Assembly (NCBI GenBank): GCA_025603075.1
Contig: MU626281.1
Span: 62,001 to 126,000, forward strand
Source: Neoconidiobolus thromboides FSU 785
Taxonomy: Eukaryota > Entomophthoromycota > Entomophthoromycetes > Entomophthorales > Neoconidiobolaceae
Length of the DNA stretch: 64,000 nt
Direction of reading: 5' to 3'
Part shown: positions 1 to 11,324 of the stretch, piece by piece
Position numbering within the stretch: the stretch's first letter is position 1
Layout of the letters: each line of letters begins with the position of its first letter
Made by a program: the position numbers and the translations under genes
The notes under the pieces: model-generated
Databases searched by the model: none
What the model was told of the DNA's origin: nothing
The model's input: the letters and a program-made list of their open reading frames with translations, nothing else

Positions 1-25
1 ATTTTATATTAACATTTGAGAAAAC

Positions 26-120
26 ATATGGGGATGTATTTTTGTATTTAAGGATTTTACTAACAATTTTTCCGCTTAAAAATGGAAAAAATAATGAAGT
101 CAAAAAAAACACTCCCATAT
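26..120 (+). mobile_element. MITE copy, intact with ATAT target duplication
   Basis: Element body 30-116 starts GGGGATGT and ends CACTCCC, flanked on both sides by ATAT (26-29, 117-120). It is the reference copy used here for the family: a left end with a T-rich stretch, then a core with TTTTCC/GGAAAA blocks and an imperfect inverted right end. It carries no coding capacity. Confidence 0.85.
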
Positions 121-138
121 CTTTTTTAAGAATTTTAG

Positions 139-602
139 TGTGAAATCTGGTACTCAGGGTTTGGAGTCAAGAACAGCTATTGCTGGGTTGACTACACTAT
201 AAGTCGAAAGGTCTTAGTTTATGTGACTAAGATAGACTTGGATTATAAAGAATAGCACGTAATAGGTTACAAGCTATATAAGACAAATAGAATAGACAAT
301 ACTAATGTAAAATCTACGTAAAATACTATTAAGAAAACTTAGTGGCTTTATTAAATGTTCGAGATATCAGGGAATAATTCAGTTAAAAAGCCTCGAACTA
401 TTATACTCTGTAAACCCTTTTATACTCTCAAAAGTAGAAATATCAAAATGAGAAGATAATATTCTTTTGGATGGAGCTAGAAATTCTCATAACAAATCAA
501 AATAAGAACATGGGATTGATTTCCTCTGAGCTCGAGAACACAACAGCTTAGGCGATTGTTATGTTATAATTAATCATGGGACTGACAAAGGGATATTTCA
601 CA
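139..602 (-). mobile_element. Solo LTR (464 bp), TTAG target duplication
   Basis: Starts TGTGAAAT and ends ATTTCACA, a perfect 8-bp terminal inverted repeat with the TG..CA ends typical of LTRs, flanked by TTAG on both sides (135-138, 603-606). On the minus strand it shows TATAAAAG (about 417-424) followed by AATAAA (347-352), the order expected of an LTR promoter and polyA signal. No gag-pol sequence is attached. Confidence 0.85.
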
Positions 603-1022
603 TTAGTTAAAAAATTAGTTAATAAAAATTAAACAATAATTTTAAATTTAAATAAAATATAGAAATAAAAATAAGTCCTGATCTAATAAATTTAAATCAT
701 TGTAATAAATAAGCTATATCAAAATTAGGTTTTGGTATCTTATATTTAAAAAAGAACGAAATAATAGGCAAAGTTTATTTTAATTATTTATATAAAATAC
801 TAAATCATGATTTAACATATACAAGAAACTGTTTGATTAATTTAATATAAAAAAGAAGTATTTAAAAAGCTTATGAAAGTTAATATATAAGCAGATATAA
901 AGAACTTTTTAAAATTTTAAATTTTTTAGATTATATATTTGAAAAAATTATAAGCTATATAATAGTTTAAATTATAATTAATAAACATCAAAACTTTTGA
1001 TAACAAAAAAGAGTTTTAAAGC

Positions 1023-1448
1023 TGTAAAATCCGGCACTCAGTAGTTGGAATCAAAAAAATTTTTGGTCTACATAGATAGGGTAGACTTGAATTATGAAGA
1101 ATAGCATATAGAAGGCTATAAACTATGTAAAACAAATATAACAGATAATATTACTGTAAAATCTAGGTAAAATACTATCAAAAAGATTTACTGACTTTAT
1201 TAAAACATAATATTAAGGAATAATTCAGTTGAAAAGCCTCAAATTATTATGTTCTAAAACCTGTTTTATACTCCAAGGATAGATATTAAAACAGGAAGAT
1301 AATGTCCTTCAGAATCACATGGCAGAAATTCTCATAGTAAATTGAAATAAAAGACTCAAGATTAATTCTGTCTAAACTTGAGAACATAATGACTTAAGTG
1401 GTTGTTATGTTATAGTCAATCATAAAACTGACAAAGCGATATTTCACA
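1023..1448 (-). mobile_element. Diverged solo LTR, AAGC target duplication
   Basis: Same family as 139-602 but shorter (426 bp) and clearly older, with many substitutions and a deletion in the first 60 bases. It is flanked by AAGC (1019-1022, 1449-1452), so it is an independent insertion, not the partner LTR of the first copy. The minus-strand TATAAAAC-like box and AATAAA-like signal remain recognisable. Confidence 0.8.
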
Positions 1449-1452
1449 AAGC

Positions 1453-2030
1453 ATCAAACAATAAAATCAATTGTTAAATATTAACATTGTTTAAGTTATT
1501 GATAGCTAAGTTGACAAACAATCAAAAAAACAAGTAGTTATAATAATAAATAAAAACTATTATTATATTATTTATATTATATAGAAATAGTTAATTATAG
1601 TTTTAAAGTCAACTACTCTTTATTATATGAGTATTTGTTAATTTGATGATATGTTAGTAATGTAATTTTAATAATAAAATAATTAGTTTATAATTTAAGT
1701 AAATTAAAAAACTTTTTAAATAAAATTTTTGCTAATTCATAGTATACATTAAATAAAGTAATTTAAAAACTGGCTAAAAAATGAAATCAATTTAGACATC
1801 CCCATATCATTGATAAGAACAGTAAAAGTTCTTTATTTTTTTTCGAATCTTTAAAATAGAAAAACGGAGTAATTTGAGCCCTATAACAAGGACTCAAATT
1901 CATCCGATTTTTTTAAATTTACCTTTTTTTCTTTCTTTAATTTAATTATTTAAATATCATATAATCACTTCAACAGTAAATATAGATAGATCATTATATA
2001 TATCATCACTATTAATATTATCATCACTGA
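1453..2030. other. AT-rich intergenic DNA upstream of the Kelch gene
   Basis: There is no gene. It contains a degraded MITE-like 3' end (about 1758-1807, ending in CATCCCCATAT) and pyrimidine-rich DNA from 1908 up to the Kelch start codon. Confidence 0.5.
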
Positions 2031-2775
2031 ATGACATCAATAATTGATTTTCAAACCATAATACTTGGTGATAGTATTTATTTAATAGGAGGCAAACAAC
2101 AACTTAGTGATAACAAGTATGAATATAATGATAATATATATGAATTAAAATTAACGGAAGGGGATGTATCTAAAATGAAATTCAAGCCCATAATAACGAA
2201 TTCAAAATTAAATGTGGGCATAAAGAAAGTCATTACTATGACTAATGATAAATTGATATTATTAACCGATAAATTTAATCTTATTGAAATTGGAATTAAG
2301 AATAAAGAAATAAAAGAGATTCAAACGGAAGGAGATAAACCGTATTTAACAAATCATTTAACATGTTATTATAAAAATAAGCAAGAATTTTTCATCTTTG
2401 GCGGTTCAGATGAATATTTTTATCCCAGTTATAAGTTATATAAAGTAGATGTTAGAAGTAGGAAGATAAATAAAGTAAAATCAAGTATATTAAATAAATC
2501 ACCTAATTTTTATCCATCAAATGTGATATGCGATGATAATGATAATAAGATGTTTGTGTTTGGGAATCACAATCCGAAAGTATATAAATTAGACATGGTA
2601 AAAGAGCATTGGAAATCACAGAAGATAAATGGATTTGAAAAAATTCATGTTAATTCAATTGGAATACAATATAATTCAACTAATTGGTATTTAATTAAAG
2701 ATAAGTTTAATATTTATATTTATAATCAACAACAAAATATAATAATTGATAAATCAAATTATGTATTTAAAAGAG

Positions 2776-2809
<34 letters not shown>

Positions 2810-3656
2810 TAATAATAATGATAATGATAATAATGATAATTATATATTAAATAATAATTATGATTATTTTCAACCCGTAATAAAAGATAATAATTTATTT
2901 TTTATTAATAATTTAAACAATATTAATTTATTTACTATTAATAATGAATCCATGAATTTAAATAGACAAAATTACTTTATACCTTTAAACAATCAATTTT
3001 TAAAACAAAATAGTACAACTGAACAAACTATATCTCCAGCCCTAGCTCCCATTCCATTAACAGATGAGCAAAAAGATACTATTGTCACTTCCGGTGCTTT
3101 ACTAGGTAACCTCATTGCCATTGGACTTAGTTTCCTTATTCTCTTTCTCTACCTATTCTACAAATTATATAAATTCCATCGAATCAAAACATATCAAAAT
3201 ATAATTAAACAACAAAATGATCGGAATAATATGTCCTCATTATTTGATTTAAATAACAAAGAAAGAATCGATTCTTTTTCTTCTTGTGATGAAGTTAATT
3301 TTAATACTATTGAATCCAATATTGCTAGTTTAATATTAGATCCACCACCTGAAATAAGAGAGAGGAAAGGTGAGAATGGGAGATTACTACAAGATCATGA
3401 TGCTTCACTTCCATTGCGAGTAGATATATTAAATAGGAATGATAGTAATCCAGAGGATGTAATTAGTCCATTACTAGATAGAAAAATGTCTATTCCATTA
3501 GAAATTGATGTATCTTTTAGTACAAGTAATAAGAATAGGAAATCATATGATCTTAATCAATTTTCAGCATCAAGAGGGAATTCTCTATTAAACAACCAAT
3601 CTATTAATGAAAATTCATTATTAAGAGTAGCAGATGAGAATTATACTTCACTTTAA
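2031..3656 (+). CDS. Kelch-repeat protein with one transmembrane segment
   Basis: A single-exon gene of 541 residues. The N-terminal half (1-250) has degenerate Kelch-type repeats, seen as the strand pairs IYLIGGK, FFIFGGSD and KMFVFGN, so a beta-propeller is likely. An asparagine/aspartate tract (about residues 250-275) is encoded by an AAT microsatellite. One hydrophobic segment at about 355-380, followed by K/H/R residues, predicts a single-pass membrane protein with the propeller outside or lumenal and a tail of about 160 residues in the cytosol. There is no clear signal peptide, so the topology is inferred. The tail is Ser/Asp-rich with no recognised domain. The partner and function cannot be told from sequence. 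The architecture (Kelch, TM, acidic tail) resembles proteins common in Mucoromycota genomes. The start is the first ATG of the frame. Confidence 0.75.
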
Positions 3657-3844
3657 TGTTATTATAAGTTTATTAGTTTATTAGTAGTGAGAAGAGGAGG
3701 AGGGGATTTGAAATATAGTTTTTTTTTGATTGGCGTTTTTTTAAAGAATAAAATCTAAAAAAATGAAATCATTTATTTTTAATAAAATTAGTAAATTTAT
3801 TTGTATAGATTTTTAATTCTTTTTTAATTAATATTTGAGTTCTA

Positions 3845-5293
3845 ATGACAAAATTAAAGGTGGACAATAATAGTAATAAACAATGTAATATTCAATTAAA
3901 AATATTAATCAATTTCAACCTTATTTTAGTAGATAATTCAAGTAAAACAAAAAATGTTCCAACTTATTCATTAAAATCTCAAAAAAAAATCAATAAAGCT
4001 AAAAAATTAGCTCGTTCATGTAATTATTTATTATCCTCTATGTCTTTCCCTTTCAACTAACTCTTTCTTCTTTCAACTAGCTCTTCCAATTGATAAATGG
4101 AATCAACATTCCTATTATCAACAAAACTGGTATATGGATCCCAAATTAGATAAATTAAAAAGAATCGATTATATATCAACTTCTCGTGAAGAATTTATTG
4201 AAAAGTATGAAAAACTAAACATACCTGTAATTATTAAAGGATTAACGGATCTTTGGCCAGCAAAAAATAAATGGAATGAAGAGGTAAAACAAGATTATTT
4301 AATATTATTTTAATATGAAATAGTTGAATAATTATGTGTTGTTAATTTTAATTTTTATCTTGTAGTATTTTACTCAAGTTTATGCTAATGAAAAATTTCG
4401 TGTTGGTCATGATGATAAAAATAATGGTGTTTATATTAAAATGAAACATTATTTTAGTTACTTAAAAACAGAAGGAATAACAGATGATTCTCCATTATAT
4501 GTATTTGATTCTTCAGTAACTAGGAAAAAGGATTTAAAAAAAAAGAAGAATAACAATAATAATAAACGAAAAATAAATGGAGAGGATAAAGATATAGTTA
4601 AAAAAGAAAATTTATTAAATGATTTTTTTATACCAAAATTTTTTGATATTGATCTGTTTCATTTAACTGGTAATCGTAGACCACCATATCGTTGGATTGT
4701 TATTGGAGCTGCTAGATCGGGTACTGAGTAAGTTTTATATTATATTATATTAATATTATATCATCATTCATTTTTATTTGTTTATTTATTATTCAGTATA
4801 CATATAGATCCATTAGGTAATAATTAAGATTAATGTATAAATTATATTGATATTTAAATTTATTTTTTAGGTACAAGTGCATGGAATGCTTTAATTAAGG
4901 GATATAAAAGGTAAATTTATATTATAATAATATCAATAAATTTAATTGACCATCTTCTGTTTTATTTAGATGGGTTCTCTTCCCACCAAACACAGATAAA
5001 AATTTAATTGATCCAAGTAATGGTAGAAAAGATCGAGAAGCTATTAATTGGTTTTCAGATGTATTTCCTAAATTTTTATTACCTGCTAGAATATCTTCTA
5101 ATTTAAAACAAGAGGAATTTATGGATCCAGTATTAGATCCTACATTAGGCAAAATATTAAAAATGCAACAAGTATTACAAAGGCCTGGAGAAACTATATT
5201 TGTACCTGGTGGTTGGAGTCATATTGTTATTAATGTTGGTAAGTTTCTAAATTTAGAATAGAATAACTAATTATTATTATGATTATTATTATG

Positions 5294-5360
<67 letters not shown>

Positions 5361-5724
5361 TTGTTTCTTTTATTATATAGATTTTACTATAGCTATTACT
5401 CAAAATTTTTGTTCCCCAACAAACCTTGAATATGTTTATTTAAAAACCCGTTATGCTCGACCTAAATTAGCTTTAAAATTAATTCACTCCCTAGATACTT
5501 TAGCAAAACTCTCACAAAGTAAAAGAATGAAATTACCCCCTCCATACGGTGATTATGATGGCAATTTTTATTATAAATTAGCTAGTTCAATTAGAAAATT
5601 ACAAACGATACCTAGATTATACTCAAGTGATAGTGGGAATAGTTCATCAAGTTCTGAAGAAGAGAGTGAGGGAGAGAATGAAGATGAAATGAGAATTGTT
5701 AAAGCTATAAAAAAGGCAGAGTAA
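3845..5724 (+). CDS. JmjC-domain 2-oxoglutarate oxygenase, JMJD6-like
   Basis: Seven exons (3845-4019, 4081-4283, 4366-4727, 4797-4816, 4871-4910, 4970-5238, 5381-5724) give a continuous frame of 470 residues. The N-terminal block with NWYMDPKLDKLKRIDY and the core with RWIVIGAARSGT, HIDPLGTSAWNAL and GYKRWVLFPPN match the JMJD6/PSR group of Fe(II)/2-oxoglutarate hydroxylases. The metal triad is present as H249, D251 and H351 (GGWSHIV), so it should be active, probably as a nuclear lysyl hydroxylase acting on splicing or chromatin proteins (family knowledge). The tail is Ser/Glu-rich. Exon 4 is a 20-nt microexon carrying the HID motif, and the last intron holds a long TTA microsatellite (about 5270-5358). 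The insert between 150 and 190 is Lys/Asn-rich and not part of the fold. The start is the first ATG with an acceptable frame and is less certain than the core. Confidence 0.85.
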
Positions 5725-6416
5725 AGTGGGAATTGAAATTGATTTTTGTTATATTTTTGATATACGAAAATATTATTTATGTAAATAAGTTGATATCGAA
5801 TTAGTGGTTAGGATAACGATATTGACTTGTCAATTGTTTTTTTATTATATAGAAATATAGAATTATAGAATTAGATGATTATTTAAATGATTTTTTTAAC
5901 TATTATTTTGTTATTTGTAAAACGAAGTTTTAATTTTATTAATGTTATTTATTTCAGTGAATGTTGTTATTATTTCAAATATTCAATAAGGAAATAAAAA
6001 TTCTATGATTTTGGTAAATCTTTTTAATATAATTTTCTATTCAATATTATTAAAGTATATTTTATATTGTCATTAAATAGAAATTAAAGTTTTAGCCATC
6101 TATTTGATCAAATGAATATGTTATTATTTTGGTGGCTATATTGATAGTCATTGAGTTAATCTGGATTTTTGTCTAACTCGCTTTTGGTGGCTGAAAAAAG
6201 TAAGTTTTTGGTTAGCTTAATTTTTACTTTATGATTGGTTAGATAAAATACTGACCAATAAAATTAGTATTGTATAAGATTGAAAATTCAAATGGTTATA
6301 AATTAGGTCAGCTGAAAAAGATTTAGTAAAATATAAAACGAAAAAAAAAATTCAGATTAAGACAATTTATTTTAAATAAGATAAAGCAAATCAACTAAAA
6401 GTAAAATAAAGTAAAG
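5725..6416. promoter_or_regulatory. Intergenic region with CCAAT box upstream of the Syp1/FCHo gene
   Basis: No gene is seen. It holds an inverted CCAAT box, ATGATTGGT at 6231-6239, about 178 bases upstream of the next start codon. A second CCAAT lies at about 6254. The same 9-mer recurs upstream of several other genes here. Confidence 0.45.
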
Positions 6417-9400
6417 ATGAGTTATGTAGAAACATTCATGGTAAGTTAATATCAGATACATCTTAATTATTATTGATCTTAATGAAATATACTAATACTA
6501 ATTTGGATTTATTAGAAAGAAAAACCCAAAATTGGGTTAGAAATCATGGGAGCAAGAGTCAAAAAAAGTAAACAATTAGATGAAGAGTTATCTGATTTTT
6601 TTAGAGAAAGGTAAAACAATAAACTAATAATAACGAACAATTGAATTAAACTAAGTTAACTATTATTATCTATAAAGGGCCCAAATTGAAGAATTATATT
6701 CCAAACAATTATTAAAATTAGCAAAGAAAAGTTATATCACAGAAAAAGGAATGTTTAAGTAAGTCATCTTCCTTTGTTTTATATAAATTCAAACATTTAT
6801 TTAAAACATTAGTTATTAATTATTAATTATAATAGTCACTTGGATTCTATCCTTAGTAAATTACAAAAAGAAGTTGAAGAAATATCGATTAATCATCAAA
6901 CTTTATCCCAAAATATCACTAAAAAAGTGGATAAAATTGTAAGAGAATCTACAAATATTCATTTGGATTCATCAAGTATTCGATTGGTAAATAAAGAAAC
7001 AGAATATTTTATTGAATTTTTATTAAATTTGAATATTTTAGATTGAAGGTAATTCACAGAGACTTACAAAAGAATATGAAGAAAAAAGTGCTAAGATTGC
7101 AAAAGTAAGTTTTTAAAAGAGAAGTTGATATTGCATTTTATTAATTATTTAGTTGCAAAAATCAATTAAGAGTAAATCAAGAAAAAACGAAACTACGAGT
7201 AAAATTATAATTTATGAAAATTCAATAGTGTTTTAATCGATTTTTTAGATGAAAAAATTGTTGAATTATCTAGAGCTTTAGAAGAGATTCGGGTGACTTT
7301 AGATTCAGAAATTAAAAGGTTTTATGAGGTAATTATAATAATACATAATTTATTATTAGAAGGATATAAGCTTAATATTAATATTAATATTAATTCTTTT
7401 TTAGCAACATGAAAGAGTAGATCAATCTCGTTTAGAAACTTTAAAAAAAGCATTAAGCAATTATGAAAATTTTCAAATTGAAAGTTTACAAAATAATTTA
7501 AATGTAAGTTAATAATATTAAGAGCAGTTATTATTTTTATATTATATTATATTATATTATATTATATTATATTATATTATATTATATTATATTATATTAT
7601 TATGAAAAGATATTCACTTTATTTTAGATGGCTCAAAATTCCTTGCAAAGTATTACTTCATTAGATACTAAGGAACAATTATTAGATTTCGCTACTGGCT
7701 ATAGAGATTTGAATTTAGTCAATAACAGTAATTTATATTATAATGATAATTATTTAGCACTAATTAATAATTATTTCATTTTTAAGACTCTAACAATTCC
7801 CTTAAATTAACTAGTAAAATTGATTGTAAGTTCATGTTAATAATAGTTTAATTTAATTTAGTCTAATTTAATAATTAATTAGCTGGTTTTGGTTCTTGGA
7901 TATTAAGACCTAGAAAAAATTCGAATTTAAATATAGCGTAAGTATTTTATAATTATTATTATAATTTATATATTTATATATTTATATATTATATATTTAT
8001 ATCTAATATTTTAAAGTAATACAATCAATAATACCTTCGAACCCCCGTCAAAAGATAGTCCATCTGAAACAATAAGTTTAAGTGGATCTGAAGTTTATTC
8101 TCAAGTAAAATTAATATTTATAAGATAAATTATAGTTAGTTGATTAATTTTAATAGAAATCAAATCAAGTAGATGAAGAAGGATATACCATTCCCCCACA
8201 TGAAAAAGTTAAAAAAGATTCTATATCAATTGAAAAAGAAAGCTTAAATATTAATTCAGATTCTGAAAATGAAGAAAATAATACATTACAAAAAGTAAAA
8301 TTTGATATTCGAGATGAAGTAATTCAAGAAGATCCAAATGATGTAGCTAAAGCTATGTCTAATATGTCTAATTCATTAAAAATGTCACCAGTAGTAACAA
8401 AACGTCAAGGTAGAACTCGAAGAGAAAGAAAAAATTTAGAAGGATCTAAATTATTTGAACAAGAAAACATAAGACCAATGTCTGAAATTAACATGTCAGA
8501 TAATCATTCCTTTGGATTTAATAGAAGTCCACAACCTTTAAGACCTATTTCAGAATTTACTTCATTTAATAATAATCAACCTGAAAAAGAATTAATTAAA
8601 CTTTATTCTAATGAAATTATAGATGGTATAATTACTTGTAATGAAGAAAACCAATTGCAAATTAGTGGAGAAATTCAAATATTAATAAATCATCAAATTC
8701 AATTAGAAGATTTGATTAATTATAAATTACAATTGAATTTCAATGAAGAACAAAAAATTCAATTATATCACAATAATAAAGTAATTCAAAAACTCAATAA
8801 TGAAAATTACGAATTTATAAAAGATTCATTAGATCTTATTAAAGAAAAACAAATTACTTTATTTAAATATAAATTACAATCAACTGCAAATTCATCTCAT
8901 CTCAATTTACCATTCTTTATAAAATCTATATTTCATAAACAAACATTAGATAATTCACAATATCAACATAAATTAGCTTTTATAGCTACTTGTAAGCCCA
9001 TAATACAACAAGTGAATTTTGTTAAATTATCTACTCAATTATTATCTTCATATGATATTAAATCTATTCCAAATCCCGAATGGAATTCTTCTACTAGAGA
9101 ATTAACATGGGAAACTAATAATCCACAATTACACATAGCTACTTTATTCGAATCGTCCAATCCACAACCACCTTTATTTGCTTTCAATTTTAACGTAAAT
9201 TGTACTACATCATTAGCTCCAATTCAATTAACATTTAATAATAATAATAATAATAATAATAGTATAATAGCTAATGTTAAAGCAGGTACTTTATTAATTT
9301 GTAGTAAACAAATGAAAGATATAGATAATTTATTTTATGATGACCATTCCGTTTATTCAACTGCTAAAGAGGCTGTATTCTCTAAACAAGAATCAATTGG

Positions 9401-9971
9401 TAAGGAAAAAGAGGATAAAGAGCTGGAGACTATTGGGGAAGATAAAGAGGAGATGGAAATCGAGATGGAAAAGGAAGGAATTATTGGAAATATCAAAGGA
9501 GTAGAAAAAGAGATTGAAGATGTAAAAGAAAAACAAGGAATTATTGATGATCGAAAAGAAAAAATAGAGATTATGAATGGGACTAATGAAGTAGAAGAAG
9601 TTAATGAGGATGTAGAAGAACAACAAATTATTAATGAAGTTAAAAAAGAAGCAGAAGTAGAAGCAGAAGTAGAAGTAGAAGCAGAAGTAGAAGAGGTTAA
9701 TGAGGATGTAAAAGAACAAGAAGCTATTAATGAAATCAAAGAAGAAGAACAAGTTAGCAATGAAATTAAAGAAGAACAAGTTAGTAATGAATTCAAAGAA
9801 GATGCAAGTGAAGAAAAATTAAATGATATTAAATTAGATGATATTAGTGAAAATACAATTAAAATAAGCGAAAAGAAAGAAGAGATTTTGAATAGTCCAA
9901 TATCATTAAAAGAAATGTTATCTGATCAGGAATCAGTGATGACCATCAAAGCTAGTGAAATGAATAAATAA
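6417..9971 (+). CDS. Muniscin (Syp1/FCHo-type): F-BAR plus mu-homology domain, acidic tail
   Basis: Thirteen exons: 6417-6440, 6516-6610, 6678-6758, 6836-6986, 7042-7104, 7153-7198, 7249-7328, 7405-7503, 7628-7727, 7787-7825, 7883-7937, 8017-8104, 8157-9971. They join in frame to 911 residues. Residues 1-260 form an F-BAR domain (motifs GLEIMGARVKKSKQLDEELSDFFRER and HLDSILSKL), a membrane-curving dimer. Residues 260-450 are a Ser/charged linker. Residues 450-697 resemble the mu-homology domain (IPNPEWNSSTRELTWE is characteristic). Muniscins arrive first at endocytic sites and recruit cargo and adaptors at the plasma membrane. Unusual: family members normally end with the mu-homology domain, whereas this one continues for about 210 Glu/Lys/Val-rich residues with near-repeats of NEDVEEQ and EAEVEVEAEV type. 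The exon 4/5 junction (6986/7042) was chosen among alternatives because it restores the expected spacing. Confidence 0.85.
7541..7600 (+). repeat. ATTAT pentanucleotide microsatellite, 12 copies
   Basis: Perfect (ATTAT)12 inside the eighth intron of the Syp1/FCHo gene. It lies between the splice donor at 7504 and the acceptor at 7627, so it should not disturb splicing. It is likely length-polymorphic. Confidence 0.95.
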
Positions 9972-10702
9972 ATCCAGTAAATTAAGGCTATTTTTTAAGT
10001 TTTTGATTTTTTTTTGATTGGGTTAGCTTTTTTCAATGATTTTAATTGTTTTTTTGTGGCTTTTTTTATGAGGTGGTTATCTTGATGATGTGGTTTACTT
10101 GACGCTTTTAAGCCTTTTTTTATGATATCAAACTATTTCAAATGATTTCTAATATTATTAATTTAGAAACATATTATTTTTTTATATTTAGAAAATAAAT
10201 TGTAACATTTTAAAAAAAATTATTTTGATTATTTTGATTATTTTAATTTCTCTCAAAACAAAGAATTAATATGAAACTTAATTTTAAAAATATTTTAAAA
10301 ATAAAAATAAAATGTTCATTTTTATTTCTCCGTTCTTAGTCAATTTACTATAAATTAAATTTTAATATATGAAAATTATGAAACCATATTAAAATTCATA
10401 TTACAAAATCCAAATTTTAAAAATAATAGATTTCATGTTTTTTGTTGGTCAATCTAGTTATTAAATTTTTATATTAACTAAACTGGAAAAGTACTATTAT
10501 TTCAGTTAAAGATAAATAAAATACTAAAAGTTCAACTGAATCAAACAAATATTCCCCCCCACTTAATTTGAAAAATTAACAAATGAAAATCAAAAAAGCT
10601 TAAAAAAGATAAAAAAATTTAAATGGGCTTTAATCTCAATTTATAAAAAGCAAAAACAAAAAGTTAGATAATAAAAGTACAACACATATTCCACTATCTT
10701 AA
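9972..10702. other. Convergent intergenic region
   Basis: This lies between the 3' ends of the Syp1/FCHo gene and the A20/AN1 gene. It is T-rich then A-rich, as expected of opposing 3' UTRs, with a C-run at about 10555. No gene or repeat was recognised. Confidence 0.5.
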
Positions 10703-11324
10703 TTAATCAATACGTGTAAATGAATTTCCCGCTGTTGGTTTAGAATGAAGTTTAGGATTACGTTGTGCAAGTACATCTTTATCTTGTTTAGCAATATCAA
10801 CTTCGCAACTATGATTTTCTGGTTGTCTATGGTTATCACAGAATATAAGTTCTATTAATATTGTTTAATATTCTCATCTTCATATAAAATACTATATTAA
10901 AAACTTACTGCATTTACATTTATTTGTAGTTCTCTTTATCAATGATACTTTAGCTTTACATTGATAACAACGACCAGGGTTAGGTTGTTTAACTTCAGGT
11001 GTAAGCTGTTTTTCTTCAGTAAATATAGGTTCATTAGTTGGCTTAAGTTCATGATGTTCTATAGCTGGTTTAGCAACTGTTGAAGCCAAATTACTTTGTC
11101 TAACATTGGCAGTTGTAGTTGTAGCTAATTCTTTGATCATATTTTTGCTCTCTTCGGCTTTTTTTTGTTCTTTGTAACATTTGGAGCACATACTATTGAA
11201 TAGTGGATTACTAAAAATATAAAGCGTTAATTATTATAATATAAATAAATGATTATTGAATTTACCTATAAAAACCACAGCCATTGGAGCAGAATTCGAT
11301 TTTATTAGCAGTATCTTTTTCCAT
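10703..11324 (-). CDS. A20/AN1-type zinc-finger stress-associated protein
   Basis: Three exons on the minus strand (11266-11324, 10909-11210, 10703-10851) give 169 residues. The N-terminus holds an A20 finger with C12, C16, C28 and C31 (spacing CX3CX11CX2C, including CGFYSNP). The C-terminus holds an AN1 finger starting at C101 (C-X2-C, then CKC, FC, HRQPENH and SC), complete in all eight ligands. Between them is a Thr/Ala/Pro linker. This is the standard layout of stress-associated proteins (ZFAND5/6 and plant SAP type), small cytosolic ubiquitin-binding factors linked to proteasome or stress responses. The size is normal for the family. Two inverted CCAAT boxes lie upstream (11540-11547, 11679-11687). 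The ligands of both fingers are split from their neighbours by introns, which supports the splice model. Confidence 0.9.

Noticed and set aside
5270-5358. TTA repeat as a CRISPR or satellite array
   Set aside because: It is a simple trinucleotide microsatellite within an intron.
9353-9796. Two overlapping long minus-strand ORFs (147 and 128 codons)
   Set aside because: They are antisense shadows of the Glu/Lys-rich tail of the muniscin; their Ser/Phe/Leu-rich composition is the complement of GAA/AAA codons.
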